From assembly GCA_000431315.1 (NCBI GenBank), contig HF989709.1, positions 1 through 11,091 on the forward strand: a stretch of DNA of 11,091 bases, read 5' to 3'. Shown piece by piece: positions 1-5,325 of the stretch. Position 1 is the stretch's first letter. Every line of letters starts with the position of its first letter. The DNA is from Brachyspira sp. CAG:484 (GTDB lineage Bacteria > Cyanobacteriota > Vampirovibrionia > Gastranaerophilales > Gastranaerophilaceae). The notes beneath the pieces are model-generated. The model ran no database searches and had not been told where the DNA came from. It saw nothing but the letters and a program-made list of their open reading frames with translations. A program made the translations under genes and the position numbers.

Positions 1-2
1 GG

Positions 3-758
3 CAGAGTAATTTAAGCTCCATAACCGGTATTGGTACTGGCATCGAGCCATTTAGCACCGCCGGACAAAAAACCGTTAAACCAGGTTTTACCTTAGCCGA
101 GGTGTTGATAACCCTGGGAATAATAGGTGTAGTAGCTGCAATGACGCTGCCGGCTCTTGTGGGAAATTATAAAAAAGCGCAGACAATATCTCAGCTAAAA
201 AAAGTTTACTCTACTTTGAGCCAGTCAATGCTTAGTTCTGTTTATGATAATGGCGACAGCAGCAACTGGGTTGATACGTCATTGGAAATTTCAGCTGAAA
301 ATTCAAAACAATATTTTGATAAATACTGGAAACCTTATCTTAAAATAATTAAAATGTGTGATACCCCTAAATCCTGCGGTTACAGTTCAGATAGGGTGAA
401 ATATCTTTCAGGTGATGAAGTAATTCTTATTGTTGATAAAACCAGAACAACAGGCTTTCTTCAAGATGGAACATTGCTTTCTTTTGTAACTGTTGATTGG
501 GGTGAGGAGGGCGCATATTATACTTCAACCCAGTTAGTCAGAGCTGATTTAAATGGTCCAAAACCTCCTAATGTAATTGGTAAAGATATATTTGTTTTTC
601 AAATAAATTTAAAAACTAATTCTGTAAAACCAACCTGCAATTCAGTTGGTGAAGAAAAAGTTAATGAAGACTGTAAAGCCGGTGGAAAAGGCGAATGCTG
701 TCTGCAAAAGATTATTAATGATAATTGGACGATTAAAGATGATTATCCTTGGAAATAA
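3..758 (+). CDS. Type IV prepilin-like protein (type II secretion pseudopilin style), 5' end outside window
   Basis: The protein has a prepilin peptidase site: GFTLAE, with Gly at -1, Phe at +1 and Glu at +5. A hydrophobic helix LITLGIIGVVAAMTLPAL follows, then a soluble domain of about 190 residues with several cysteines near the end (PTCNS, EDCKAGG, ECCLQ). Such proteins are cut and N-methylated by a prepilin peptidase and assemble into pili or pseudopili. A GTG at 102 is an apparent start, but it lies inside the hydrophobic helix and cannot be real. The frame is open leftwards to base 3 without any ATG, GTG or TTG, so the true start is off the window. At least 29 residues (QSNLSSITG...KTVKPG) precede the cleavage site, which is long for a prepilin leader. 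The gene ends in a strong terminator. The family call is secure; the exact role (pilin, pseudopilin or surface protein) is not. Confidence 0.85.
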   Translation, partial: QSNLSSITGIGTGIEPFSTAGQKTVKPGFTLAEVLITLGIIGVVAAMTLPALVGNYKKAQTISQLKKVYSTLSQSMLSSVYDNGDSSNWVDTSLEISAENSKQYFDKYWKPYLKIIKMCDTPKSCGYSSDRVKYLSGDEVILIVDKTRTTGFLQDGTLLSFVTVDWGEEGAYYTSTQLVRADLNGPKPPNVIGKDIFVFQINLKTNSVKPTCNSVGEEKVNEDCKAGGKGECCLQKIINDNWTIKDDYPWK

Positions 759-786
759 AAAAAGCCGCAACTTGCGGCTCTTTTTA
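757..786. terminator. Bidirectional intrinsic terminator between convergent genes
   Basis: AGCCGCAA (763-770) pairs with TTGCGGCT (772-779). In practice this forms a 6-bp GC-rich stem with a small loop, extended by A-T pairs. A T-run (781-785) follows on the plus strand and an A-run (757-763) precedes it, giving a U-tract for each strand. It sits directly after the prepilin stop and just after the minus-strand DJ-1 family stop at 789, so it can end both transcripts. Confidence 0.85.
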
Positions 787-788
787 TT

Positions 789-1532
789 CTATTCGGCGCA
801 GCGGCTTTTTCCATCTGCGTTTAGATGCCTTATTACTGTCTGAGCAAACTGTTCTGCTGACTGGTAATTTTGACCGGTAATTAGATTATCATCTTCGATA
901 ATATTTATCTCGCCTTCATCTTTTTGCATAAAAAATGCTCCCTGTTCTTTCAAGGCATCTTCAAGGAAGAAGGGCACAATTTTATCCATTTTCGCACACT
1001 GCTCTTCTTCATTTGTAAAACAAGTCAGCTTTCTGCCGTTTACAAAAGCTGTACCGTCTTTTTTGGCAGGTAATAATCCTGCAGGTCCATGACAGATTGC
1101 AGCAATTATTTTGCTGTTTTCACTGAAATAATTAATTATTTCTCCCATAAGCTCGCTATGTGCAAGATCAACCATTGGTCCATGTCCGCCCGGTAAAACT
1201 AATGCATCATACAATGTATAATCTATACTTTCAAGAGGAATTGTATCTTCAAGAGCCTGTTTGGCAGCTTTCCATTTGAGATCTTCAATTAAATTTTCGC
1301 TTTTTTTGTCTATAGGTGCCTTTCCGCCTTTAAGACTGGCTGTTGTCACAAAATATCCTTCTTTTAGAAAGTCAAGATACGGAACGGCAAATTCTTCAAA
1401 CCACACACCGGTTTTATGTTCTTCTTTGCCTATTTTATCAGCACTGGTAACTACCATTAACACTCTTACTGGTCGTTCAATTTCGCATGCTTCAATGATT
1501 TCCTCGTTAATTTCAATATTTTCTTCTGACAT
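789..1532 (-). CDS. DJ-1/PfpI family protein, Hsp31-like (type 1 glutamine amidotransferase-like)
   Basis: A 247-residue protein of the DJ-1/PfpI superfamily, closest in layout to Hsp31-type members, which are chaperone, glyoxalase III or deglycase-like stress proteins of the cytoplasm. The visible hallmarks are TGVWFEEF (41-48, the acidic residue of the active site and a family signature), LVLPGGHGPM (111-120) and the nucleophile elbow AAICHGPAGLL, with Cys147 followed by His148. An acidic extension of about 20 residues precedes the domain. The start is well supported: AGGAGGG (1536-1542 in complement) lies 3 bases before the ATG. The gene is monocistronic, with the bidirectional terminator at its 3' end. 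A short GC hairpin (GCCG-AAC-CGGC, 1585-1595) and a 14-bp AT palindrome (1605-1618) lie in its upstream region. The exact substrate cannot be read from the sequence. Confidence 0.9.
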   Translation of the reverse strand: MSEENIEINEEIIEACEIERPVRVLMVVTSADKIGKEEHKTGVWFEEFAVPYLDFLKEGYFVTTASLKGGKAPIDKKSENLIEDLKWKAAKQALEDTIPLESIDYTLYDALVLPGGHGPMVDLAHSELMGEIINYFSENSKIIAAICHGPAGLLPAKKDGTAFVNGRKLTCFTNEEEQCAKMDKIVPFFLEDALKEQGAFFMQKDEGEINIIEDDNLITGQNYQSAEQFAQTVIRHLNADGKSRCAE

Positions 1533-1604
1533 TTTCCCTCCTTTTTGTTTCTTGATTAAAACCTAAAAAGGAAAGTTTTACATTGCCGAACCGGCTAATA
1601 CATT

Positions 1605-1618
1605 TTTATTTAAATAAA
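1605..1618. repeat. 14-bp perfect AT palindrome upstream of the DJ-1 family gene
   Basis: TTTATTTAAATAAA is a perfect palindrome about 73 bases upstream of the DJ-1 gene start. Together with the smaller GC hairpin at 1585-1595 it could be an operator for a stress-inducible gene, but AT-only palindromes arise easily in a sequence this AT-rich. No clear -35/-10 pair could be fixed here. Confidence 0.3.
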
Positions 1619-1630
1619 TAAAGAATAAGG

Positions 1631-1657
1631 CAAAAAAAAAGCCTTTTAGAAAGGCTT
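1631..1657 (-). terminator. Intrinsic terminator for the secreted repeat protein gene
   Basis: AAGCCTTT (1639-1646), loop TAG, AAAGGCTT (1650-1657) forms an 8-bp perfect stem. The run of nine A's at 1632-1640 becomes a U-tract on the minus strand. It lies about 100 bases downstream of the minus-strand stop at 1754 and separates that gene from the DJ-1 family gene, so the two are independent transcripts. Confidence 0.75.
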
Positions 1658-1753
1658 AATGGAATTAAGAATAGCTGGAAGTATGAAAAAGATTTTCTTT
1701 TAATTATATTCAATCACATCATATTTCCTGTGCAATCACCCAACCGGGCATAA

Positions 1754-2281
1754 TTATTCATAATATTTTCTTGTCATAATTATATTGCCATTTTCGTCAA
1801 ATGCGTTTGCTCCTACCCAGTGTGCTAGCAGATTTCCGTCAGGTGTATATATAAAAGTTTCTCCTTTTGAAACCCTGAGGCTCATATTGACTAAACGTCC
1901 GTCAGGTGTATATTTATATGTTTTGTAAGGATATTCCGAACGATTCTTTTTCTCTGCATAAATTAAGTTCCCGTATGATGAGTAGTACCAAACATACAAA
2001 GGATTGTCATTATACATTACTGCGTAAGTCTTATCCGAGAAAAATGCCAGAACTCTGTCTTTTAATTCTGCTTTACCCTGATATAAGTATTTTGTATTTT
2101 CGCTGTAATATTTGTCGATAAAATGTGTTTGTACAAGATTGCTGTCAATTTTTCTGTCCGGAGTTTCCATTAAAGTCCGGCGTGCAGTGTTTATGTCAAA
2201 TTTTACTCCGCCTTCTAAAGTTACAGCGCCGGCAGGAAATGACAAAAAAAGAATTAATGATATTAAAATAAATTTTTTCAT
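1754..2281 (-). CDS. Small secreted protein with YD/MORN-like repeats, function unknown
   Basis: A 175-residue protein with a clear Sec signal peptide, MKKFILISLILFLSFPAGA, probably cleaved near residue 19. The C-terminal half carries four imperfect repeats of about 20 residues built around aromatic-x-x-G-N/R-L/I: YSSYGNLIYA, YTPDGRLVNM, YTPDGNLLAH and FDENGNIIMT. These resemble the short beta-hairpin repeats of YD/RHS, MORN or YwqK-type proteins. The protein is probably exported and folds as a beta meander. An in-frame TTG at 2317 would put 12 residues ahead of the signal peptide; it is rejected because that TTG is the first half of a TTGACA -35 box. From ATG 2281 the mRNA would be almost leaderless and has no Shine-Dalgarno sequence. 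I do not recognise the family by name. Confidence 0.7.
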   Translation of the reverse strand: MKKFILISLILFLSFPAGAVTLEGGVKFDINTARRTLMETPDRKIDSNLVQTHFIDKYYSENTKYLYQGKAELKDRVLAFFSDKTYAVMYNDNPLYVWYYSSYGNLIYAEKKNRSEYPYKTYKYTPDGRLVNMSLRVSKGETFIYTPDGNLLAHWVGANAFDENGNIIMTRKYYE

Positions 2282-2288
2282 ATTTTTA

Positions 2289-2317
2289 TATTTAAAGATT
2301 TTTGTATAAATTGTCAA
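2289..2317 (-). promoter_or_regulatory. Promoter abutting the secreted repeat protein start
   Basis: On the minus strand, TTGACA (2317-2312), a 17-base spacer and TAAATA (2294-2289) form a good sigma-70-type promoter. The -10 box ends 7 bases before the ATG at 2281. The predicted +1 therefore falls at about 2282 and the 5' UTR is 0-2 nt. TTAAAT with a 16-base spacer is an alternative -10. The promoter sits right after the stop of the upstream hydrolase gene at 2323. Confidence 0.6.
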
Positions 2318-2322
2318 TATTC

Positions 2323-3072
2323 TTAAAAACTTATCCTGTCGCCGGAGCAGACCTCTTTTATCTCCAGTTCTTGTGCCATAACTATCTTTGAATTCAAGTC
2401 ACAGCAATGGCATGGATAAAGAAATTCAACTTTTTCTTTTTTCAAATAACTGGTAATTTCTTTAATCTTTGATTTTTCCATGTCTAATAAGTGCAGACCT
2501 CCAACAATTGCGAAGATTTTATTACTGCCTGTTACCTTTTTTGCATACTCTATAATGTTTATTATACCGGAATGGGAGCAGCCTGTTATTATAACCAGAC
2601 CTTTGGCTGATTTGTATACAAGAGCAGAATCATCTATATCTTCACTTGAATTATTTTCTATCTGACCCAAAAAACATAAATTTTTAGTTAAAAAATATGG
2701 ATCTTTTGTAAGATTAAGGATGAATTGTTGTTCAAGAGTAGTTTTAGTAACAGGGCATCCGTAAGAGATATTATTGCTGTCAGTTTTACTGTCAAAAATA
2801 TTCGGGTGTGCTGTAAGCTTAATATTTTTATTTTTTAAATTCAGAAATTTTAATCCTCCGGTGTGATCATCATGTCCATGAGAGATTACAATATCAGTAA
2901 TATTTTCAAGGTTTACACTTAATTTCAAGGCATTTTTAATAAACACATCACTGTAGCCGCAATCAAATAGAATTTTTTTACCTTCAGTTTCAATAAAAAT
3001 ACTCAAAGCAGGTTCTGCCAGTAAATAGCGGTCTATACGTGAATTGTTCTCAACAAGAAAAGTAATTTCCAT
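2323..3072 (-). CDS. Metallo-beta-lactamase fold hydrolase, COG1237-like
   Basis: A 249-residue MBL-fold protein. The metal motif SHGHDDH (64-70) supplies H65, H67, D69 and H70. The next ligand is in GCSHSG (His167). A further histidine is in GGLHLL (His194), and a Cys/His cluster PCHCC (220-224) lies near the C-terminus. The layout, with a short domain, GCSHSGI and GGLHL, fits the family annotated as 7,8-dihydropterin-6-methyl-4-(beta-D-ribofuranosyl)-aminobenzene-5'-phosphate synthase-like MBL hydrolases. The true substrate in bacteria is mostly unknown, and the Cys-rich tail (CHCC) might bind extra metal. The gene starts 8 bases after the stop of the small basic protein gene and probably shares its mRNA. 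No Shine-Dalgarno sequence is seen before ATG 3072, which is consistent with translational coupling. Confidence 0.85.
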   Translation of the reverse strand: MEITFLVENNSRIDRYLLAEPALSIFIETEGKKILFDCGYSDVFIKNALKLSVNLENITDIVISHGHDDHTGGLKFLNLKNKNIKLTAHPNIFDSKTDSNNISYGCPVTKTTLEQQFILNLTKDPYFLTKNLCFLGQIENNSSEDIDDSALVYKSAKGLVIITGCSHSGIINIIEYAKKVTGSNKIFAIVGGLHLLDMEKSKIKEITSYLKKEKVEFLYPCHCCDLNSKIVMAQELEIKEVCSGDRISF

Positions 3073-3080
3073 AAAACTAA

Positions 3081-3404
3081 TTATACATAAAAACTGCCAT
3101 TTTTAAGTTTTTTTTCTACATTTTTACGTTTAAGTGTTTTAGCGGTTTTGCCAATATATTTTTCTACATTTTGTTTTAAATCCATAAAACTATTATTCTT
3201 TTTTTTCATACAGCTGACAAATCTATCCTGATGTTTTCCTGTAAGAATATAAAGAGTTCTTTTGTATTTTGATTTATCGCCGTAAAACACGAAGCTTTCA
3301 GGCAAAGTTTCTCTGATAGACTTTGCAACAGGGTTAAGCTTATGTGCGCTTCCTTTAATTTTTACAAAACCGGTAAATTGTATATTTGAATTTATTTCAG
3401 ACAT
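3081..3404 (-). CDS. Small lysine-rich hypothetical protein with N-terminal IQFTGF motif
   Basis: A 107-residue basic protein with no membrane segment. It opens MSEINSNIQFTGFVKIKGSAHK and ends in a very lysine-rich tail (GKTAKTLKRKNVEKKLKNGSF). The short IxFTG motif near the N-terminus is, as I recall, frequent in uncharacterised small proteins of Gastranaerophilales; that is an impression, not a search result. A TTG at 3491 would add 29 residues, but the ATG at 3404 is preceded by AGGAA at a workable distance and the extension covers a likely promoter, so 3404 is preferred. The gene is the first of a two-gene unit with the MBL hydrolase 8 bases downstream. Function unknown. Confidence 0.65.
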   Translation of the reverse strand: MSEINSNIQFTGFVKIKGSAHKLNPVAKSIRETLPESFVFYGDKSKYKRTLYILTGKHQDRFVSCMKKKNNSFMDLKQNVEKYIGKTAKTLKRKNVEKKLKNGSFYV

Positions 3405-3425
3405 AATTTTACATTCCTGCTTGGT

Positions 3426-3454
3426 ATTCTTTATCTGATAAAACAATACAACAA
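3426..3454 (-). promoter_or_regulatory. Possible promoter for the small basic protein and hydrolase unit
   Basis: On the minus strand, TTGTTG (3454-3449), a 17-base spacer and AAGAAT (3431-3426) are correctly spaced and would give a 5' UTR of about 15 nt containing AGGAA. The -10 is a weak match. An inverted repeat TTATC-T-GATAA (3431-3441) lies in the spacer and could be an operator. Confidence 0.35.
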
Positions 3455-3620
3455 AAAAAATTTTGCTAACGGGATTTAAATAAGGTTGCAAAATAATCAG
3501 GGTTAAAGCTACAAAATAATATCAGCAAATTCAGTGGTAAAATGAATACAGCGTCAGGTTTTCACCATCTCTGATTTGCGCCTGATCTCAACGTGATTTA
3601 TCTCAATATCTGCTGGCAAA

Positions 3621-3668
3621 TGTAAAGAAAGACATTAGATGATCATTTGTAACAGCAAAATGAGTATT
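3621..3668. repeat. Left copy of imperfect ~48-bp direct repeat flanking the cat-like gene
   Basis: This stretch (from TGTAAAG to GAGTATT) aligns with 4369-4417 with seven mismatches and one 1-base gap. The best conserved core is ATTTGTAACAGC(C)AAAATG. Both copies begin TGTAAA and both carry TAG/TAA at the same aligned position. The left copy ends in the first base of the -35 box of the cat leader promoter. No strong inverted repeat is visible within it. Confidence 0.8.
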
Positions 3669-3696
3669 TGAACAATTTCATAATATATATTATAAT
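3668..3696 (+). promoter_or_regulatory. Promoter of the cat leader/cat operon
   Basis: TTGAAC (3668-3673), a 17-base spacer and a perfect TATAAT (3691-3696) form the strongest promoter in the window. The predicted +1 is base 3703, which is the A of the leader peptide ATG, so the leader mRNA would be leaderless. Confidence 0.8.
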
Positions 3697-3702
3697 CAAA
3701 TT

Positions 3703-3759
3703 ATGAAAACGCAAAAGTTGTCTAAATTTGGAATTGTAGGTGCCTCTTTAAATATTTAG
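3703..3759 (+). CDS. 18-residue leader peptide of cat translation attenuator
   Basis: A short ORF, MKTQKLSKFGIVGASLNI, starts at the predicted transcription start and ends in TAG 24 bases before the cat-like ATG. Its last five codons (3742-3756) overlap the 5' arm of the hairpin that hides the downstream ribosome binding site. This is the geometry of inducible cat and erm leaders: a ribosome stalled by the drug in the leader opens the stem and frees translation of the resistance gene. Chloramphenicol is known to stall preferentially when Ala, Ser or Thr is the penultimate residue of the nascent chain. This leader has Ser7 and a Gly-Ala-Ser run (13-15) lying over the 5' arm. The sequence itself does not match a leader I know. 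It is too short for homology-based detection. Confidence 0.7.
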   Translation: MKTQKLSKFGIVGASLNI

Positions 3760-3778
3760 TTAGTAATATTTAAGGAGG
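3743..3778 (+). promoter_or_regulatory. Attenuator hairpin sequestering the cat ribosome binding site
   Basis: CCTCTTTAAATATT (3743-3756) pairs with AATATTTAAGGAGG (3765-3778) over 14 consecutive pairs, one of them U-G, with an 8-base loop TAGTTAGT that starts with the leader stop codon. The 3' arm contains the entire Shine-Dalgarno sequence AAGGAGG of the cat-like gene (ATG 3784). The gene is therefore closed to ribosomes by default and opened by a ribosome paused in the leader. No T-run follows the stem, which argues against a transcription terminator. Confidence 0.85.
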
Positions 3779-3783
3779 TTAAA

Positions 3784-4386
3784 ATGAAATTTGAAATAAA
3801 AGACAAAAACTGGAAACGATATAATTTATTCTGGCATTATATCAATAATTTGCGTAACGTTATAAGTATGACCTGCGACATTGATATAACAGGTTTTCTA
3901 AATTTTGTTAAAAATAACGGGTACAGATTTTATCCTTGTTTTATGTGGGCTGTAAGCAGAATAATAAATTCACATGATGAATTCAAACTTGGCTGGAATA
4001 ATGAGAAACAAGTAATGGTATATGATGTTATTCATCCATATTTTGCCCATTTTTATAAGGAAGATGAACAGTGTGCTTTGCTGGTTGCGGAATACAATGA
4101 TGATTTAGAGATATTCCATAGAAATTTTGTAAGCGTACTTGAAAAATACAAAGATTACAGGGCATTTGAATTTAAAGATGTACCTGAAAATACATTTAAT
4201 GTTTCTTGTCTGCCATGGATACAATACAAAAGTTTTGATATACACGTATTTGATGAAGGCAAATACCTGGCACCTGTAGTAACCTGGGGCAAATATATCC
4301 AAAATAACAAAAGAACTGTAATTCCGTTGTCGTTTAATATTCATCATGCTGCTGCAGACGGTTATCACTGTAAAAGAACACCTTAA
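3784..4386 (+). CDS. cat: Type A chloramphenicol acetyltransferase-like protein, C-terminally truncated
   Basis: A 200-residue protein with CAT features through most of its length. DVIHPYFAHFYKEDEQ (81-96) corresponds to the CAT xWDVIHPxxTxFxKEDE block. VPENTFNVSCLPWIQYKSF (133-151) matches VPENTFxIxxxPWxxFxSF. The active-site motif is NIHHAAADGYH, with catalytic His188 and Asp192. CATs O-acetylate chloramphenicol with acetyl-CoA as cytoplasmic trimers and are usually about 210-220 residues. Here the similarity stops at DGYH (residue 195), and only CKRTP follows before TAA, so the final helix (about 15-20 residues) is missing. The last five codons belong to the right copy of the ~48-bp direct repeat. 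AAGGAGG six bases before the ATG fixes the start. Activity is uncertain: the active site is present but the truncation may destabilise the fold. An acetyltransferase acting on another drug is possible. Confidence 0.75.
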   Translation: MKFEIKDKNWKRYNLFWHYINNLRNVISMTCDIDITGFLNFVKNNGYRFYPCFMWAVSRIINSHDEFKLGWNNEKQVMVYDVIHPYFAHFYKEDEQCALLVAEYNDDLEIFHRNFVSVLEKYKDYRAFEFKDVPENTFNVSCLPWIQYKSFDIHVFDEGKYLAPVVTWGKYIQNNKRTVIPLSFNIHHAAADGYHCKRTP

Positions 4387-4417
4387 ATGATTATTTGTAA
4401 CAGCCAAAATGGGTATT
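4369..4417. repeat. Right copy of the ~48-bp direct repeat, spanning the cat 3' end
   Basis: This is the partner of 3621-3668. It starts exactly one codon after the conserved CAT motif DGYH and supplies the last five codons plus stop (TGTAAA...CCTTAA), then runs 31 bases beyond. The offset between the copies is 748 bp and covers promoter, leader, attenuator and gene. A promoter-like TTGACC follows at about 4435, echoing the TTGAAC that follows the left copy. Confidence 0.8.
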
Positions 4418-4446
4418 CAAAAAAGTATTAAATTTGACCTATTCTT

Positions 4447-4486
4447 GCAAAATTGAAATATAAAAATTGAGTTTAACAAATTTTGC
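4447..4486. repeat. 8-bp inverted repeat between convergent cat and methyltransferase genes
   Basis: GCAAAATT (4447-4454) and AATTTTGC (4479-4486) form a perfect 8-bp stem around a 24-base AT-rich loop. The right arm lies in the last codons of the methyltransferase gene. The loop is long and no U-tract follows in either direction, so this is at best a weak terminator for the convergent genes. Confidence 0.25.
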
Positions 4487-5324
4487 ATTGAGGAATGATT
4501 GATTTAGTCGCAAAGAACATTATTTCTTTACCTTTTTTATTTTTACCTTCAGCTGCAGAATAAGCTATGTTAAATTCTCGTATTTTATTTGATTCTACGA
4601 ATTTATATAAATCAATAATTTCTGGAGTATTATCATAGCTCACAATCCACTTTCCTTTTAACCCATTTACACATTTTGCAATTTTTGCATGATCCTGATA
4701 TTTATAATGATTTGTATATAGTTGATTTCCTTTATTGAAATAGGGAGGATCTAGGTATAATAAGCATCTTTCAAAGATTTTCTCATTTTCTTCTAACAAT
4801 TCAATAGTGTCTTTATTATATAATTTTATATTTTCATTATATTCTGCAATTTTCCTTATCCTTTTAATTAACTCTCCTTTATTAAATCGTGCATCTATTT
4901 TCCATTTTCCAAACTGATTTACACCTCCAATTGGTCCGCCTTTTATTACGCCGGAAAAATTACACCTGTTTAAATAAAATGTTGCAAATCCAATTTCTAA
5001 TATATTATATTCATCTTGATTTTTATAAATATATTTCTGCACTTTCCAAGTAGGAATATCAACTTTTATATTTTCTATTTTTTGAATGAATTGTTCCGTA
5101 TGATTTAATATGGAGTACCAAAAGCAATAAATTCCATTATCTTTATCATTTATCCATATTTCACTTACATAACCTTCAATCAATAGGGTTAAGGCTAATT
5201 CAGAACCTCCCGCATACGGTTCAACATATACAGGCAATTCGTCAAAATTATCTTTGATAAATTGTTTCATAAATTTTGCAATTTTACCTTTTCCTCCAGG
5301 ATATCTTAATGGTGAGTACCTCAT
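4473..5324 (-). CDS. D12-class DNA adenine-N6 methyltransferase (defence module)
   Basis: A 283-residue MT-D12 family enzyme in alpha order. Motif X is RYPGGKGK (7-14), motif I for S-adenosylmethionine is VEPYAGGSEL (34-43), and the catalytic motif IV is LDPPYF (191-196), indicating adenine-N6 methylation. The central block YLNRCNFSGVIKGGPIGG differs from the Dam/DpnM type block NRTCFNGMYRVN of the second D12 enzyme in the window, so the target sequence is probably different and cannot be read here. An in-frame TTG at 5345 is rejected in favour of ATG 5324. That ATG begins one base after the stop of the ParB-like gene (TAA-T-ATG), a sign of tight translational coupling. It is the last gene of the minus-strand module and is markedly AT-rich. 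Confidence 0.9.
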   Translation of the reverse strand: MRYSPLRYPGGKGKIAKFMKQFIKDNFDELPVYVEPYAGGSELALTLLIEGYVSEIWINDKDNGIYCFWYSILNHTEQFIQKIENIKVDIPTWKVQKYIYKNQDEYNILEIGFATFYLNRCNFSGVIKGGPIGGVNQFGKWKIDARFNKGELIKRIRKIAEYNENIKLYNKDTIELLEENEKIFERCLLYLDPPYFNKGNQLYTNHYKYQDHAKIAKCVNGLKGKWIVSYDNTPEIIDLYKFVESNKIREFNIAYSAAEGKNKKGKEIMFFATKSIIPQCKIC

Positions 5325-5325
5325 A

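Larger units (their letters stand above)
3492..3702. other. Intergenic region upstream of the cat unit with possible coding remnant
   Basis: No intact gene is visible. About 3545-3620 is less AT-rich than its surroundings. On the minus strand it reads through a 26-codon open stretch (3634-3557) ending in TGA at 3554; the translation ends EINHVEIRRKSEMVKT. That looks protein-like but lacks a start, so it may be the tail of a decayed gene. The left copy of the ~48-bp direct repeat (3621-3668) and the cat leader promoter occupy the right end. This patch separates divergent transcription units. Confidence 0.4.

Noticed and set aside
102..758. GTG at 102 as the start of the prepilin-like gene
   Set aside because: It lies after GFTLAE, inside the hydrophobic helix, and would remove the cleavage site; the frame is open to the left edge of the window.
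1261..1566. 101-codon plus-strand ORF opposite the DJ-1 family gene
   Set aside because: It is antisense to a gene with clear family motifs; its translation shows no recognisable domain and it has no ribosome binding site.
2281..2317. TTG at 2317 as the start of the secreted repeat protein
   Set aside because: It would bury the signal peptide behind 12 residues, and the same bases form a TTGACA -35 box with a well-spaced -10.
3405..3491. TTG at 3491 as start of the small basic protein
   Set aside because: The extension has no ribosome binding site and overlaps a likely promoter, while ATG 3404 is preceded by AGGAA.
4372..4400. Sequencing frameshift in the AAAA run as the cause of the CAT truncation
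   Set aside because: Removing two bases extends the protein by only a few residues (NTLNDYL) before another stop, so a frameshift alone does not restore a normal CAT tail.
4105..4407. 100-codon minus-strand ORF opposite the cat-like gene
   Set aside because: It mirrors the conserved CAT coding frame and shows no domain of its own.
3621..4417. Integron attC sites bounding a cat cassette
   Set aside because: The repeat copies lack the paired inverted core sites and GTTRRRY boundary expected of attC, and no integron integrase is in the window.
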